From Gordius sp. MW1 (Eukaryota; Nematomorpha; Gordioida; Gordea; Gordiidae): DNA of 64,000 nt. Of this stretch, positions 33,335-48,300 are shown one piece after another. The notes beneath the pieces are model-generated. The model did no database searches and was not told the origin of the DNA. It saw only the letters and a list, made by a program, of their open reading frames with translations. Location: contig OZ038528.1 in NCBI GenBank assembly GCA_964036665.1, forward strand, positions 1,798,001 to 1,862,000, written 5' to 3'. The first letter of the stretch is position 1, and every line of letters starts with the position of its first letter. A program made the translations under genes and the position numbers.

Positions 33335-36300
33335 TCAATTAAGGACAGTTTCATCGAACAAGCATTGCTCCAACATCAAGCCATTCCAAGGTTTTATTGT
33401 AATTTTAACTTGGCTCCCCTTTTTGCTTTGAATCTTTTTTTGCAGAGTTCTCTCAACCAACAGCTTCACTTCTTCCAATAACGATTTGTTAGCGTCGTCC
33501 AAGAATGTCTATATACGTAAAAAGAAATATTAAAGTATAAAAAAAACTAAATTTTGAAATGATTATACTATTTTTTTCCTTAATTTTTACCTTTAAAATT
33601 AGATTACTTATACAATACTTATTAATAAAAAAGAAGAAAAAACCAACAAAAATTGTATGTCCTCCTTTTCAACATTATCTTAAATGTACCATATGGTATA
33701 TGGCAAAAATAAAAGTCCTAAAATTTAATTGCAGCCCAATGCTTCCTAAACAATTAAAGCCTAGAACCCAAAACAAATTTTAAAAAATTAAGAATCTCAA
33801 ATCAAATCCTAAAAATCTCTAAAAATTCACCTTTAAACCAAAAAAACTCACTCTAAAAAACATTTTCGCGTAGTACTAGTTTAAAACAAAATCCACTAGC
33901 TAAAGTATAACATAAATTCTCTAGAAACCTCAATCACTACTAAAACTAAACTCATCATTGTTTTAGCAGCTAATAAAAGTTATTTTACCTTTAAATTTTC
34001 AGCATCGTAAGTATGCGCTTCAATTGATAGGATGCGTATAAGGACATTTTCCCCTTGATTTCTAACGATAGAATTGCCGTCGTTACAGACTCTAGCCAAA
34101 ATTGCCAAGGAATTTTGCACGTAAGCTTTAACGGGGCCCGTCAGCAAAGAATCGGCGCTTCTTTTGGCAACATTAGCTAATGAAGACCCTAGGTGTGGGT
34201 TCGTTTCGAAGTGGTAATGTATCGAATTTATGGCTAGCATCTTGACGTCGTGAGATTTGTGAACTATCGCCTAAAATGACAAAATTGCTTACGTGCTATG
34301 CAAAGATCGATTCGTTTTAATTATTTATGCCTGTCCAAAAGTCTTGAAACAATCAATAGCTATCTTAATTGCAAAATTTAATTTCAAATCTTTTTTGGAT
34401 TCCTGGCCTCTTCTAAAAGAGATGAAAATATATTACTCATATAATGTTTTTTTTATATATCATTATTATATAATTGTACCATTTAATATTATGTTTATTT
34501 AAAACAATAAACTAACTTCATCTCTCAAAAAAATCACCCCTTCCTTAGATTCAAAATACACTCGTGTCGATTTTTGATATTTTACTTTACAATTTTTATA
34601 TTTTCGCAAAATAACTATTTGCCTGTGCTGTGCTTTAGGGGGTAATTATACTTTCCGATATGAAATAAACAATCATTATTGTTAAATCGCTCGACAATAT
34701 TCTTTTTGTTCATATATAAGTACCAAGAGGGGTATATATGATCTAGGTTAACCATTTTGTATGCACCTATAGACTAGAGAATGTTCATCAACTTCAAATA
34801 AGTGTACCATTTTTCCGCCATTTTGTAATGTGCACAAATTAGGGAAGGACAAATAGAATATTGTAATTTTGGTTAATAAAGTGTTTTTAAAACTTAATAA
34901 AAAATATCGAACTACTTAAACATTAAAAACAGCATTTGAAAATATATATAATATTTAAAATTCATAAAAATACTGGGGTGATGTGATATTAAAACAATCA
35001 ATGCCATCTGCATTTTATTAAATAATCATTTATTAATATTCTTTTTTATTTATTCACTTATGAGGAAGGTAAATTCACTTGTTCTGTTTTAACAATGGGG
35101 TACACTGCAGAAAGAGATGAGAGCTAAAAAAATTCAAAATGGTGAATTCAATGGTACACCTATTACCATATAAAACATGACATAGCAGTCTATATAGTCT
35201 ATGTATGCACCAGGTACCCAATTTAACATTAACGAAAATTGTATTTAATATAACATTAAGGCTCAAGATGGTCTTTAAAGACGCAAAACTTTATATAAAA
35301 CAGGTGTCATGCTCGGTAAAAATTCGAAGAGAAGGCCGATGTGGTTTGGAACCTGACATTAAAGGTACTTGTAGATATAATTGATTAAAAACCATCAAAA
35401 TGAACCTATTTTCGCTTTATTATTTAAGTTACTACTTAGTTATATTAATCAAGGATGTAAACATTCAACTAATAAATAAAACTACTTAGATTAAACTAAA
35501 AAATAACTTCTTTTAGCATTAATCGTTAATAATTTAAAATTATCGCAAATTTCAGTCGCAATACTATCTCGGATAATTCGCAAATTAATTCGATTCTATT
35601 AACACTCCCTTTAAAAAATATTCCATATTATATATGATACTATTCAAGCTCTTAATTGACACTTAAAGTCCGTTATATTCAAGAAAGTCTCCAGAAGGAG
35701 GCAAAACGGGGCGGATGCCCCCCTCTAAATTTATAAAATCATCATAATTTAATAGAATCATGGTTTAAATTTTAAAAAATATAATTCTGCTTCCCTAAAT
35801 CATAATTGTCCCCTGTAATCTATATTCGTAATATCCTTATTCAACCACATAAAGATTGGATAACATTGACCTTATGGAACTAACAATCGGCATAAAAAGT
35901 TGAAAATTACAGAAATAAAAGGAGTCTTTTATCCTTAAAAAACTAGAAAAGTGTTAAAAACTGTTCACAAAAAAGTTAAAACATACAAATGAATATAATG
36001 TACCTTTGTGGATAGACTTAGTAATTGTTCCGGTATATCAACGTTATTGTTGATGTAATAAGTTGCTAGGTAGTTAAGCATTTTCACAGTAGAAATTGCC
36101 GCATTGATCTAACATAAAAAATAACAAGTTATAAATACGCATTCCTCCTAAACGCCTGCACGGGGACTTGAAACCCGACCGGTTGGTCGGGTTCGAGTTA
36201 AAAAAAGTGATTTTGCATAACTATAATCCCTCCATATGCAACACAATATTTTTATTAATATAAGGTTATCGGTAAATATATATAATTATCAATCCTATTG

Positions 36301-39300
36301 CACGCATGTTTAGACATTCCTGCTACCGATTATCTGAAAGGCATAAACGCAAAACTTCACGATTCGAAACACAAAGCAAAACCATTTGACGAGGACCATT
36401 CAGGAATTATAGGGGGGTAATAATGATAATTTTTTCAAAATTTTGATATATTTTTATAAATTTCTGGATTTAGAGGGGGGTGGGCATTCGCCGCTTGCCT
36501 CCCCTTGGCTACGCCCATAAATCATTTTAATCATGATCTTTGAAACGGGGTAAAAAAACAAGAATTGTATTTCTAATCCGATTATTATTATTGAATATAC
36601 ATTGCTGCCCCGGAGCCCGACCCCAATTCCTTAAAAATAGTGTTGTAAAACGGCTGGATTTTGTTTGGTCGGCCTTCGGTTTTAATCGACTTAACAAAAA
36701 CAGACCAAATATATTTTGTTCCATTTTTCTTAGTCAATCTCTAGGCTTAATAGAAATTTGAGAAACTGACCAGACAGTCGTTAGTCTTAGTTAAACCAAA
36801 GGTAGACCAAACGAAACCCAGCCGTTTTTACGACACTACTTAAAAATTACAATTTAAGTAAAAACATTTGAAAATGACAAAAAAAACTAAGTTTCACTTT
36901 GGAGTCTGGTAGTAAATAAGAGTTGAGCTGGTCCATGAATTGTTTCCAAATCATGGGATCGGCTTGGGGCAGATTAGTCAAAAGGACGGGACATTTTTTG
37001 GCTATAACGTAAAGGCACACGTCGTAGCCGACGTCATCTTCATCTTTGGATAAGGGAAAACCTAACGAGAAAAATAAATGTTAAACGACTTTCAAAATCT
37101 ACGCCAATTTAAAATCTTTTTTTGCCTCCAATTCTTTGCTGCAAACGTATAAAAAGTTTTATTTACTTTTTTAATTTATTTATTCATTTATTTATAAGTC
37201 CTAAACAAAATCGACTAGCTTGCGAATTTAATTTGCATTATATAGAAAAAGTGTCAGTGTTTATTGTGTAACACAACTAGTTAAATTAAGACCCTAAATT
37301 TGTAAAAAAATTGATTAAATGGAAGCTACTGTGTTTGAATTCAAATTCAAATCTGTAAAAACTTAAAAAATACATCGCATATAGGCACAACTAGGGTTAT
37401 ACATCATTATTCTTAAATCACAACTAAAGTATTTCCTAACAAATTTTGTATAATTTGGTTTTACAAAATTAAAAGATAAACTGTTCAATACTTCTTTTAA
37501 AAACTTCAATCAAAATATCTTAATAGATGCCAGTGGATGCTTCAAATCTCAATTTTGCGACACAAACAAAGCAATTGCCCAACATCCAAACAATGCTACC
37601 CTTTTTAACTGTAAAAACAACCAAGCCTAAAGGGTCGAAATAAAAGTCTCTAAAACATATAAAAACCGGCATTTTTCGTAAAAAATAATGTCCTTACGTA
37701 ATATATAATTTGATAAGAGGTGGAGAAATTGAGATTTTGAAAAATGTTGACATAGAGCACCCAAGGAGCCCATAGCGATGCGTTTATTTTCGTCGTCAAA
37801 ACAAGCTAAGTCAATTCCTTCCATACTTTCACCATTCACTATGCATTGCGTAATGGGGATCAACTTTTCTTGAATGGATTTTGCTAAGACATCACCCATA
37901 TTACTCGTTTCGGGTATGGCTAGTCTCAATGCGTAAAGCATGGTTTTCCTATGCATTTTCGAATAAAAGTGTAAAAATGACGCTGCCCCCCCCCTTTAAT
38001 TCAAAAAATTCGGTGAATTTTATTAAAATGATGGCTAAAATTTCAATAAATGATCATTTTGCCCCTCCCTAAATTATTATTATTGCCTCTGTCTAATTCC
38101 ACTGCTGGCTACGCCTATGAAAAGTGATGTTAAATATACATGGTTTACTACTAGCAGCGATATTAAATTTTTTTTCAAGCTAATACACGTTTATTTCCTA
38201 ATAATTGTGAGTGTGATACATGCTGAAATATATTAGATTTATGAGCAGGCATAGAGCCATATGGATTGAAATCGTATTGGATTTTACAATTTCCGTGGTG
38301 ATTTTTGGCTTAATATAAAAAAATTCTTTGGGGTGGTGTGTAGGTGAGGTAATAAATTTGGATATTTGTTTAAGGAATTGGCTACCCTCGGGATTTAAAT
38401 TATCAAGGGTGTTATACAATTTCATAAAATTGGCGAAGAAATAAGTTTTTACAAAAACTTAGATTCATTTTAGATTTGTCAAACTCTAGATCTTCATCAA
38501 ACATGATCCAAAGCTAAAAATTCATTTTATTTTTGAAATATTGTCATCAAGAGCTTTTAAGTTACTTTAGAAATAGTGTAATGTTTACACTTGTAAAATG
38601 TGAAAAAAAATAATAAAATTTTAAATGCCTAATGAATGAAATTTAAAATCTAGCCTAAGAATTTTCAATGTAAAATTGTAAAAATTCTATTATCCTCTCG
38701 CAATCCGATTACACTATAAGCTAATAAGACCTTGATCATTCATTATTTAAACTTAATCGAAGACATAAACTAAAATTATTATTCGATTTGTTCTAAATTT
38801 ATAATGCAAGATCTATAACTTTTTAACATTATGTGTTAAAGTTCTACAATGGTCCAAAATTCATAAAGAGGAACCACCAGCTCTCATTTTGTACAAATTT
38901 TAACTTTTTGTCATGGAACAAAAAATTAAAAAAAAATTGCTTGAAAGGCCCACTTTTTTAAAATATTTTTAAGCAAATTTGACTGAATTTTTGCCTCATC
39001 AGGAAAATATTGTTGAAAGAAATATTTTTAAAAAATCTTGATGTCGACATATTTAAAAGCATTAATACAGTTAACATCAAATTTGAAAACGCAATAATTA
39101 ACGCACTGATAATAATCAATATTAAAGGCAACCAGATTTTATATCCCAGGACACTTGCCAACACTTAAAATCCTGAACATGTCCTGTCTAAAAGAGATAT
39201 AACCATTAAAAATTCATTTTAAAAAACCGAATCCTATAACAATCAAAGCCACTTTTTATCACACAAATCCAAGATTAAACCTAATATAAATTTTAACCAA

Positions 39301-42300
39301 AACCAACCTCAAAATCAATGTTAAATCAACATCTCAAACCAGACACATAAAAAAAACAAATTTTTCCCATTGAAGTGAAAAATGTCATGTATATTACTTC
39401 ATATTAATTTCCCTGTACTCTGGCGTTTCGTGAGAGAAATTAGCTTCAGCATCCCCGTTATAGGAAGAATCACCATTGGCTAGGTGGGGGCCATCTTGCA
39501 AAAGCAGTTCGTTGTACACGTTGATGGGTTTGGGGTGGACAGACATGAGATGGGCCAAGCCCCGAGCCCCATTGACACGCACGTTAAAATCTTGATCTTT
39601 GAGTGCTTTGAAAAATGTGGCTTGCAGCTGTGGGACGAACGCCTTTAGCGATGCTTTATTCTATTCCGAAACCATTTTAATATATATATATATTTGTTTA
39701 GTGTCGTAAAAAACGGCTGGGTTTTGTTTGACCTTTGGTTGCAGTCGACTAAATATTAAGAGACCAAAGCATGGAAGTAGCCAGGGGGGCCACAGGAAGG
39801 GGCGGCTGTCCCCCTCTAAATCCAAAAATTTATTAAAATTATGGCTCAAATGTCAAAAAATGCTTATTTTGCCCCTCCCTAAATCATTAGGGCTCCCCTC
39901 TAATTCAAATGCTGGCTACGCCCATGCACAATAGTGTTGTAAAAACGGCTAGGTTTTGTTTGAGCGACCTTGTGGGTTTAAAGGTGGACCAAACAAAACC
40001 CAGCTGTTTTCAATACTCAGGAGCGTAGCCAGGATTGGAACTAGAGGGTGGCAATTAAGATTTAGGGAGGGGCAAAAGGACAGTTTTATGAAATTTTAGC
40101 CATAATAATAAAAAATTATAAAGAATTTATGGATTTAGAGGGGGGCAGCCGCCCCTCCCTGCCCCCCTCTGACTACGCCTATGACAACACTATTGCACAA
40201 TAAGAGCTCACATATGAGTACATATTAATTATTTATACAAATATATTGTAAATGCAAGTTGAGCTTATATAAAGTTCTTTTGCGCGAAATAGTTTTAATG
40301 AAATTGTTAGCAATGAAAAAATAAATGAGTATAATTATTTCAATCGAACAACATTTTTGAAAACAAAATGTTCAAAAAAAGTTGCCCAGTTCATTTTTTA
40401 CGAGTCATAAATAATTAGGTATGTTTCTAATCGGTCCCAAAACGCTTTTAAATCAAGAGGAAAAATTAAATTCAAAAAATCTATATAGAACTTAAGTGCA
40501 ATTTAATAGGCTTACAAGCTAAGGTGCTATAAGATTGCGTTTTAACTTTCACCATTATAAATCAAAGTTTAATATACAAACGGAAATCTAAATTTTTCTA
40601 GTAGTATTAGTATATAATCTTAAATTTAAATCTAACAAAATGGCTTCACTTCTAGACACCAAACCCAGGTATTACCAATTTTAGCAGACACTTTCCGCCG
40701 AAATATTTTAAAATTTTATCAAGACTTAGGATTTTTCATTTGTCTTTCTCTAAAATGGTTCATTTTGCACATTAACTCACTATCATCATGAAAGGAACCA
40801 TTCTTACTAATTTTTTTTCGCGCTTATTGTTCAAAATTTCTATACCAAACTCCCAAAAACAAAACATTCAAGAAAAAACGATGTTTCGTTACAATGCAAA
40901 GATACTACCTTGTACAACAGGGCTGCACATATTTGCAAGAGAGTAGCTCTAAAGCTAGGGCTGTACCGTTGGGTCAGCAACCTAAGAGCTGGGCCCATAA
41001 ACTTCAAGATAACCGGTTTTAGTGCCGAGGGCGGGCTAACTTTAACTAGCTCCAGTGCAGATTGAACCGCTTGTTCTTTGACGCCAAAATCGGGATTTAA
41101 CATCCCCTTTTCCACAGCTAGAGTCCTGAGGGGAAGCAAGGCTTCTGGGAATAGCTGGAGACCGGGCAATTCGGCACAAACGTCTTTGGCCCAAGATCTG
41201 GCAAAATTTTTTAAAGCCACACAACATTCCCTAATAGCTTCTGTATCGTCCGAATTAGAGGTTTCTTCGGATGAGGCATCACTTTCTCCATTCGTAGAAC
41301 TTTCGTCTTCCTCACTGTTATCGTCGCGTCTAGCTTTACCAAATTTACCAGATTTACCCGGTGGGGCACCTTGCAAGGGAAGTCTTAAAGCCTATAAATA
41401 AATTTGGAAAAATAGATAGATAGATATGTATATGTAGTAGTGTTGTAATAACGACTGGGTTTTGGTTGGTCGACCTTCGGTTCAACTAAGGGCTTGTCTT
41501 AATATCGGATTTTGCTGCGCTGCAAAAATCGTCGCGTGGGTTATAAAATAGCCGTGTCTTAACTTAGAAATCACAGCAAATGTACATTTAAGACGCATAA
41601 CATGACAGCGATTTTGTAAGATGCAAAATCTTTCCTACGCTTATATGATTTAAGTTTCTAAATTTTCAGGTATCAGGAAAGTTCTCATGAGTTAAAATAA
41701 ACAAAAATACGGTTTTAACTATCAAAAAACAAAATATTCATGATTACAACCGAGTTTGACACAAGAAATTAGATCGGACATTTAGACAACGATAAGTTCG
41801 CGCGATTCGAATCTGAATCCGATATTAAGACAAGCCCTAAAACTAACGGTCGCTTCTAGTCTGTTTTTTAAATTTCGACTAAGCCTTAAGGTCGACTAAG
41901 AAAAACAGACTAAAAACTTGTGGTCTATTTATGTTAGGTCGACTAAAACCAAAGGTTGACCAAACAAAACCCAACCGTTTTTTATAACACTAATATATAG
42001 CAACACCCTAGACAAGTTGCCCAAAGAAAAGCATTAATATAGGTAATAATCGGTCGGGCACAAAAACAGGATGGTAATTTGGGCTCGGCCGAGGGCGAAA
42101 AAAAGTAAGGCCAATCAGCGGTCATTAGCTAGTCTATTTGCGAAAGCGGAATAAAAGTCTTTTACAGAAGCATAAGTCCACAACCATCAAAAACCCTTAT
42201 AAATTTTCACGGCAATTATTCAAAACGTACCCGTTGGACAGGACAGGACAGAACAATCATAAGCGAGTTGCATAACAATTAATGAAATTAATATAATAAT

Positions 42301-45300
42301 GCTACTCAATCTTTCGATTTTTTTAAATACGATAAAGGTCAAATCAATAATTTCACCTCTTTTCAATCACTAAACCCCAAAATTACTTCGAAAATGATTT
42401 CCAATATGTCACTAGTCAAACGGACAACTCGAATATCTCGAGATTTCAGCGTAGGCAATAAGGCTTTCACGCAGCCCAATCGATATTCGTCAATGTCAAG
42501 GTAATCGGCCCCATTAAGTAAATGCATGTGTAACATGACGAGACCGGCTAAGCAAAGGGCATTAGGGATTGGGGCGGGGCTATCATCAGATTCCAGGGGT
42601 GTAGTATAAGCGAAAGATGGATCCAGAGTTTTTAACGAGGCGAAGACTGTTTGTTCGTAAAAATACTTTTCCGATTCTTCACTTTCGAATAAGCCCAATA
42701 TTTCGCGAATCGAGTCTGTGGCCTGTAATACGAATAATAAAATCATAAATTGTTAACTTAATACATTTAGTGTTGGCCCTTTTTAGTTCTTATGTTTCTG
42801 ATCCAAAAAACACGTTGGCCAAAACTGTTATAATATTGGTGAGAAAGTTTATTGTAAATTAATGTGGTAGTAGGAACAGGTAATCAAAATCAGCTTTTGT
42901 AACGCAAGCTTGAAGGTTTAGGTTAGAAAAAGACTTTAAGGTCTTTTATGTTTCCAAACCCAAAAAACTTGGGTTTTGATCATCACTAAGTAGGAAACTT
43001 AAAACTTGTTTAATCAAAAAAAAACGATTAAAAAAGTATAGAAATGGGTTTTTGTTATGACTACCAATACGGTTTTAGTATGGTAGAGTCCCTTTTAGGA
43101 ATGGCAGTTCCAAATTTCAAATCAAAAACGTGTTCAATAAAGGTTAAGGTTAATACAAATGAATACAATTTACTAAATTAAACGGATAATTTATATTTTA
43201 AAATTGAACACATAATTATAAATATAAGCCTAAGTTGTAAAAATATAAGTTTTTAAATACAGGATTGATCTAATAAATAGATTTCGAAATATCTACAATT
43301 TTGGCAGTGATTGTCTTTTAATTTCAATCTAACCTTAATATCGCTAATAATGTGTAAGTTCACGTAATTTCTTGCTTTTATTATACCTTACCAATTTATT
43401 TTAAAAAGACTAATTCAACCCTTTATCAATGAAATTTAATCAAAAACGAACTTGAAAACACTGATAACTTAAAAAGTGTGTAAATATTAACCCTACACTT
43501 ACTATTTACCATACAAGAGGTCAATTATTTTTCCTCCACAATTTTTACAAAATTCAATGAGCAAAACATTACTTTTAAATTCTCGCCTTCGCCATCTATC
43601 CCTTCCCCCACATCAGACTGGACAGACACATCCCCATCTCCTTTAATATCTCCACCCCCTTCTGCTCTTCCAGAATGTTCACAAACATCAGATTGGTCTT
43701 CAGAAATTTCATCAGGACTCAAGTATAATTCCACATCTAATTGCCCGTTTTTTATCATCGCCTCTAGCGCAGCCAACATCCGAGGCAGCACTTGTTCCCC
43801 ATATTTATCTAGAGATCCTTCCGATGAAAAAGCCAGCAATTCGTATAGGTACGCGCATTTAGCGTAATCCGTTCCCAGCTAAAAACGAAAGAGAAATAAA
43901 AGAAAACATATTTTATAACGAAATAAAAATTATTTATGAAGCGAGTAGGATTTTTGGTGTGTGGTCATTTTGGTGGCAAAAGTGATAAAAGCAGATATTT
44001 TGCCTTTTTTCACCATTCCATTTTTATTTAAATTGTTATATAGGCGGTAAATAACATTTAAAGTTTTGGCCTTTCCGGCCATTATAAGATGACCAATCGA
44101 CCAAAAAAAACAGGTCTTACGTGTCACTACAACAACATTTTATGTATTAGAGGTTGAATGATTTAGAAAAATGATCGAATTTAGCGTTATGACCAAATGT
44201 TGTAAAAAACCAATTTTTGACACTTCCCTACAACTCGAAAAGTAGTGGTTTAAATGAGCTAAATATTTCATAATATCAATAGCTTCTACATTTTCACAAA
44301 ATTCTGAAGGGGTCGGCCTATAAAGTGGCGATTTGACATGGAGTTCCCCCATAAAATTAATGTCGTATGAGACATATCACGGGAAAAATTGCACGAGATT
44401 AGTTAACGGGGGGGGGGGGGGGGGAAGAAAGGGGTGGCTGCTCCTCCTATATTACAAAATTTATAAAACAATAACTAAAATTATAAAAAAAAATTACCCC
44501 CCCCCCCCCCTTTAAATTCTTAGGGCGCTATCAGGGTATGATATTGGGGAATATATATCAGGGAATGCTAATGTTAAGTACTTTGATTAAGCAAATTTTT
44601 TTAAATCTATCTCTCTCAAATTTTTAAAAAACCTTTCCCATCCAAATTTTTATTTTTAAAGAATAACAAATTTCTTCTAAACCAAGGAGTAAAGGACGAT
44701 ATTAAACCCAAAAGCATATAACAAAGTCATATATGGGCATAGCCAACATTGCAATTAGAGGGGGGGGCAATAATGATTTAGGGAGGGGCAAAATGATCAT
44801 TTTTTGTTAAATTTGCTTTATTTATTAAACACACTTTTAAATTTAAACATGTATACAACGCCTGATCATCTTTATTACATAGCAAAGAGATTTCAAGCTA
44901 ACAAAAAAGCTAGAAATTTGAAAAAATTAATTATTTACATTGTACAAGTAAAAGTAATAAATATTTCGTATAAAATAATTATGACGCTCAAAGCTTATAA
45001 GGGACGAAGTGCAACACCTTGGAATGCTTATAATTAATTTAAAACCGCCAATTGAACAAAAAGCTAAAATTACCTTAGGTATAATGAAGGGCAAAATAGC
45101 CCTACTTTTGAGCACAACCAGTTCTTTGAGCCCATCGAGAAGACCTGAGTTGGTTTCTCCCTCCTTTTCCTTGTAAATACGACATAAATTAAAAAATTGC
45201 ATTTAAATTCCTTAAAAATTTATTTACTAATTTTTCGGTATATATTTCTTTTACAGATTGACAATTTTTTTGTCGTACATAGTATCTTATTTAAAAACTG

Positions 45301-48300
45301 GCAATAACGTTAAAGCTAGGGCTAATTTTCTAAAATCAAAAAGCGGACGGAACTAAGTGTAATTTTAAAAAACACACTCACACTTTATCGTATAAAAAAG
45401 ACCTTATCGAGCACAAAAAAACACTAAAAATTGCAAAATTAAATTTGCAACAAAAACTCATAGTTTATGACCGAAATTGCAAAAAATATTAAAATTCAAT
45501 AAAATTTCAACTATTTATAAGGTATAATCAAAAAAACAATTGCCTAAATCGTAATGGAGCACTCACAATTTTATGCAGGAGATGTGGTATTATATTATCG
45601 AACATCCTTTGCCCACAAACTTGATGATATTTATCGAGAGCTAGCACTGCAGCCTCTCTAACAGAAGGCTCACTATCGCCCAGGCCCGTACTTAGGATAT
45701 GGTCTATGGCGTCGTTGTACATGTTAACCTACAAATAAAGCATAAGGATAAAAAAATTTTAATTAAATTTAATCAAGGATTTTACAATGTAATTTAGATG
45801 TTGTTATAAATTAGTACTTTGATGGCCTATAATCAAGCATAAACATAAAATGTAAGCCTGTTTTTAAAATCAAATTAGTTTGTTTATATGCCATAATCAA
45901 GGATTTTAAAAGTAATTTTGATGTTATAATCTAGTACTTCAACGGCAGAGAGATGACTAAAATCTTTGAAAAATTTTGGGTCTGTCAGCATTTAAAAAAA
46001 AACTTATGACACATTCACAGAGGGGCGATTGCCGCCCTCTAAATCCAAGTCTTTTAAAATTTATTAAAATTTCGAAAAATTATCATTTTGCCCCTCCCTA
46101 AATCATTATTGCCCCCCCCCTGTCAAATGCTGGCTATGCCCAAGCTCACCTCTTATTACATCAAAGATATTTGGTTAATGAAAAAAACCAAGAAAAAAAG
46201 TCAAATTCCAAAATTAACGCTAAACACTAACGTTAATCAACATTTTATCATAAATTTAGTGAGGCGCGCAAACGGTACCAATAAACATCATAAAAATTTT
46301 CTCAATTCCTTTAAAGAGGCATCCTATTATTGGAAGGCAATTCTGCTTGAGAGAAAAGCTTAAACATTAAAGAATGATTTCAACTAAAAGTAACATGTTC
46401 TGTAATGTATGGAAACTCTAAAAATCCATTGCAGCTAATTATTAAAATTTAATAAAGAATTGATAATAATATATATCCCATTTACTCAGTAGTATTTTGC
46501 GAATTAAACTTAAGAAATTATATAAAAGTCATAAATAATTTTAAACAAAAATGTCCAAAAGCTGCTTGTTAAAACACTATGGTGGTCAGCTTCTTTAGAT
46601 ATTTGGAAGTCTGACAGCCGTGGAGTGATATATTTTAAATTTATTAAAAGAAAGTTCCGAGAGCGGGAATTGAACCCGCGAGCTCTTGTTCAGAGATAAA
46701 GCCCCATAATATTCATAAATATACTGGTAAAATTGTCTAGTAAACGATTTCAGCATTTTAACAACAATTTTAACATTATTAACAGTCCTTAAAAACACTC
46801 GACATTAATACATGATATTTCCTCAAACTATTTTAATGAAAATATAAAATTTATAAGCAAAATAAATTGTTCTAACCATATCGCGAGATGCGTTTGAGAG
46901 TATTTCTTTGATGGCAAAACAGACGCCCCTCCTGATTTCGTAAGAGCTCTTATCATGGGATTCCACGAGGGAAGCATCAAATCTTTGCCGAAGGATGGAC
47001 AAAAACTCAGGCAAAACTCCCTCTAATTTACGCACGACTTGTCCTATAGTACGTGCGGCAATCTTAAAAATAAAAATGGATTTAATATTTATTACAAAAT
47101 ATTATAAGTAGTTTTTAACATAAACAATTTCATTAAACTTTGAAATTAAATTAAACATCTCAATATCACAATAAATATACTTATATTACGTTGACATTCG
47201 ATGCTCAAATTCAAAAAAGTTTTGTAAAAAGGCAAAAATTGCCAATACAAAATCTAAAACAAGACACACATACTAATTAATGGAGAGTCAACTAATTGAA
47301 AATAATACAACTTTCCCGATAAAAATTCAATTAAAAAAATTTTCCATTCAGAATTTACCATCAAACACACATAATTCAGATAGCCTGGTCAACTGCGTTA
47401 AAAATATAGTTATAAAAAACTCGATTGAATTGATCATATATCTGAATTTAGTAAAATAAAGCAACTTTAAACTGTTATTACATACAACTAGTATCGCTAA
47501 TGAACTCATTAAACTTATAGTTAGAAGATAAAACAATCAATTATATACATGTATATTTTATTAAAATTCTAGGCTAGAAATTATTTTTTGCCCCATTGCG
47601 ACAACCACCCTCACAACCTTTGGCCCCCAAGCCTTACAATTTATTTTACAAATAATAGTGAAACAAATTTCTTTACTATCCCATGATAGTCGCGAATCGA
47701 TTTTTATAAAAGAAAATCGTCATCACCATCTCTAAGTATAATCAATAGCAATATCGGAATGTTTTCCAAATACTTATAATTCCTAACTTTTTTTTATTTA
47801 CTACATTCATCTTAGCAAACGATGTATTGATTTAAAAAAAATTATATATAATAATTTATATTTTATACAAATTAAGTTTTTTTTAATAATTATTTGTAAT
47901 AAAATTACCGTAATTAATTCTTTTTGCGTAGAAGAGATGTGAGCCAGTATAAAGGGTATGAGTTGCGTAAGGACTTGTTTCAACATTCTAGCCGTATTAT
48001 GAACAACGATCTTCCAGATATGGAGAGAGGCAGCAGCTATTTCATCTCGCGTATCGCACGTACAAATATACAGGGCTGACAATATTTTATTTTGCCGTTC
48101 CAGGCCCAGGGTTTGGGACAATACCTTATTTATATTGCAATGTTGTTATATTTCATAAATAAAAAATTATTCAATCCTTAGAAAAGATGATAAAAGTTAA
48201 TTAATTCGAAAATAAAAAACATATAAATCCTGCATTTTGTTATCCCAAAAAGTGAATCCTAATACCAAAATATCGCTAAAACCTATTTAATCCAACAAAT

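Larger units (their letters stand above)
36898..45169 (-). other. GCN1: GCN1 C-terminal block likely to include the GCN2-binding region (exons 20-26)
   Basis: By relative position this covers the part of GCN1 that binds the RWD domain of GCN2. Conserved pieces are LLDGLKELVVLKSRAILPFI, YGEQVLPRMLAALEAM, FPEALLPLRTLAVEKGM, VNGARGLAHLMSVHP and RKTMLYALRLAIPE-like text in exon 25. Exons 21 and 23 contain acidic or Gly/Asp-rich insertions not typical of the family core. The boundary of the binding region is inferred, not read. Confidence 0.5.

Noticed and set aside
44140..44352. 70-codon minus-strand frame as an extra GCN1 exon
   Set aside because: Exons 20 and 21 join in phase and align directly with GCN1. 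The candidate has no acceptor giving an open phase-0 frame.
46656..46760. Functional tRNA gene
   Set aside because: Only the T-arm and 3' acceptor strand are present; no D-arm, anticodon arm or 5' acceptor strand is found at the expected distance.
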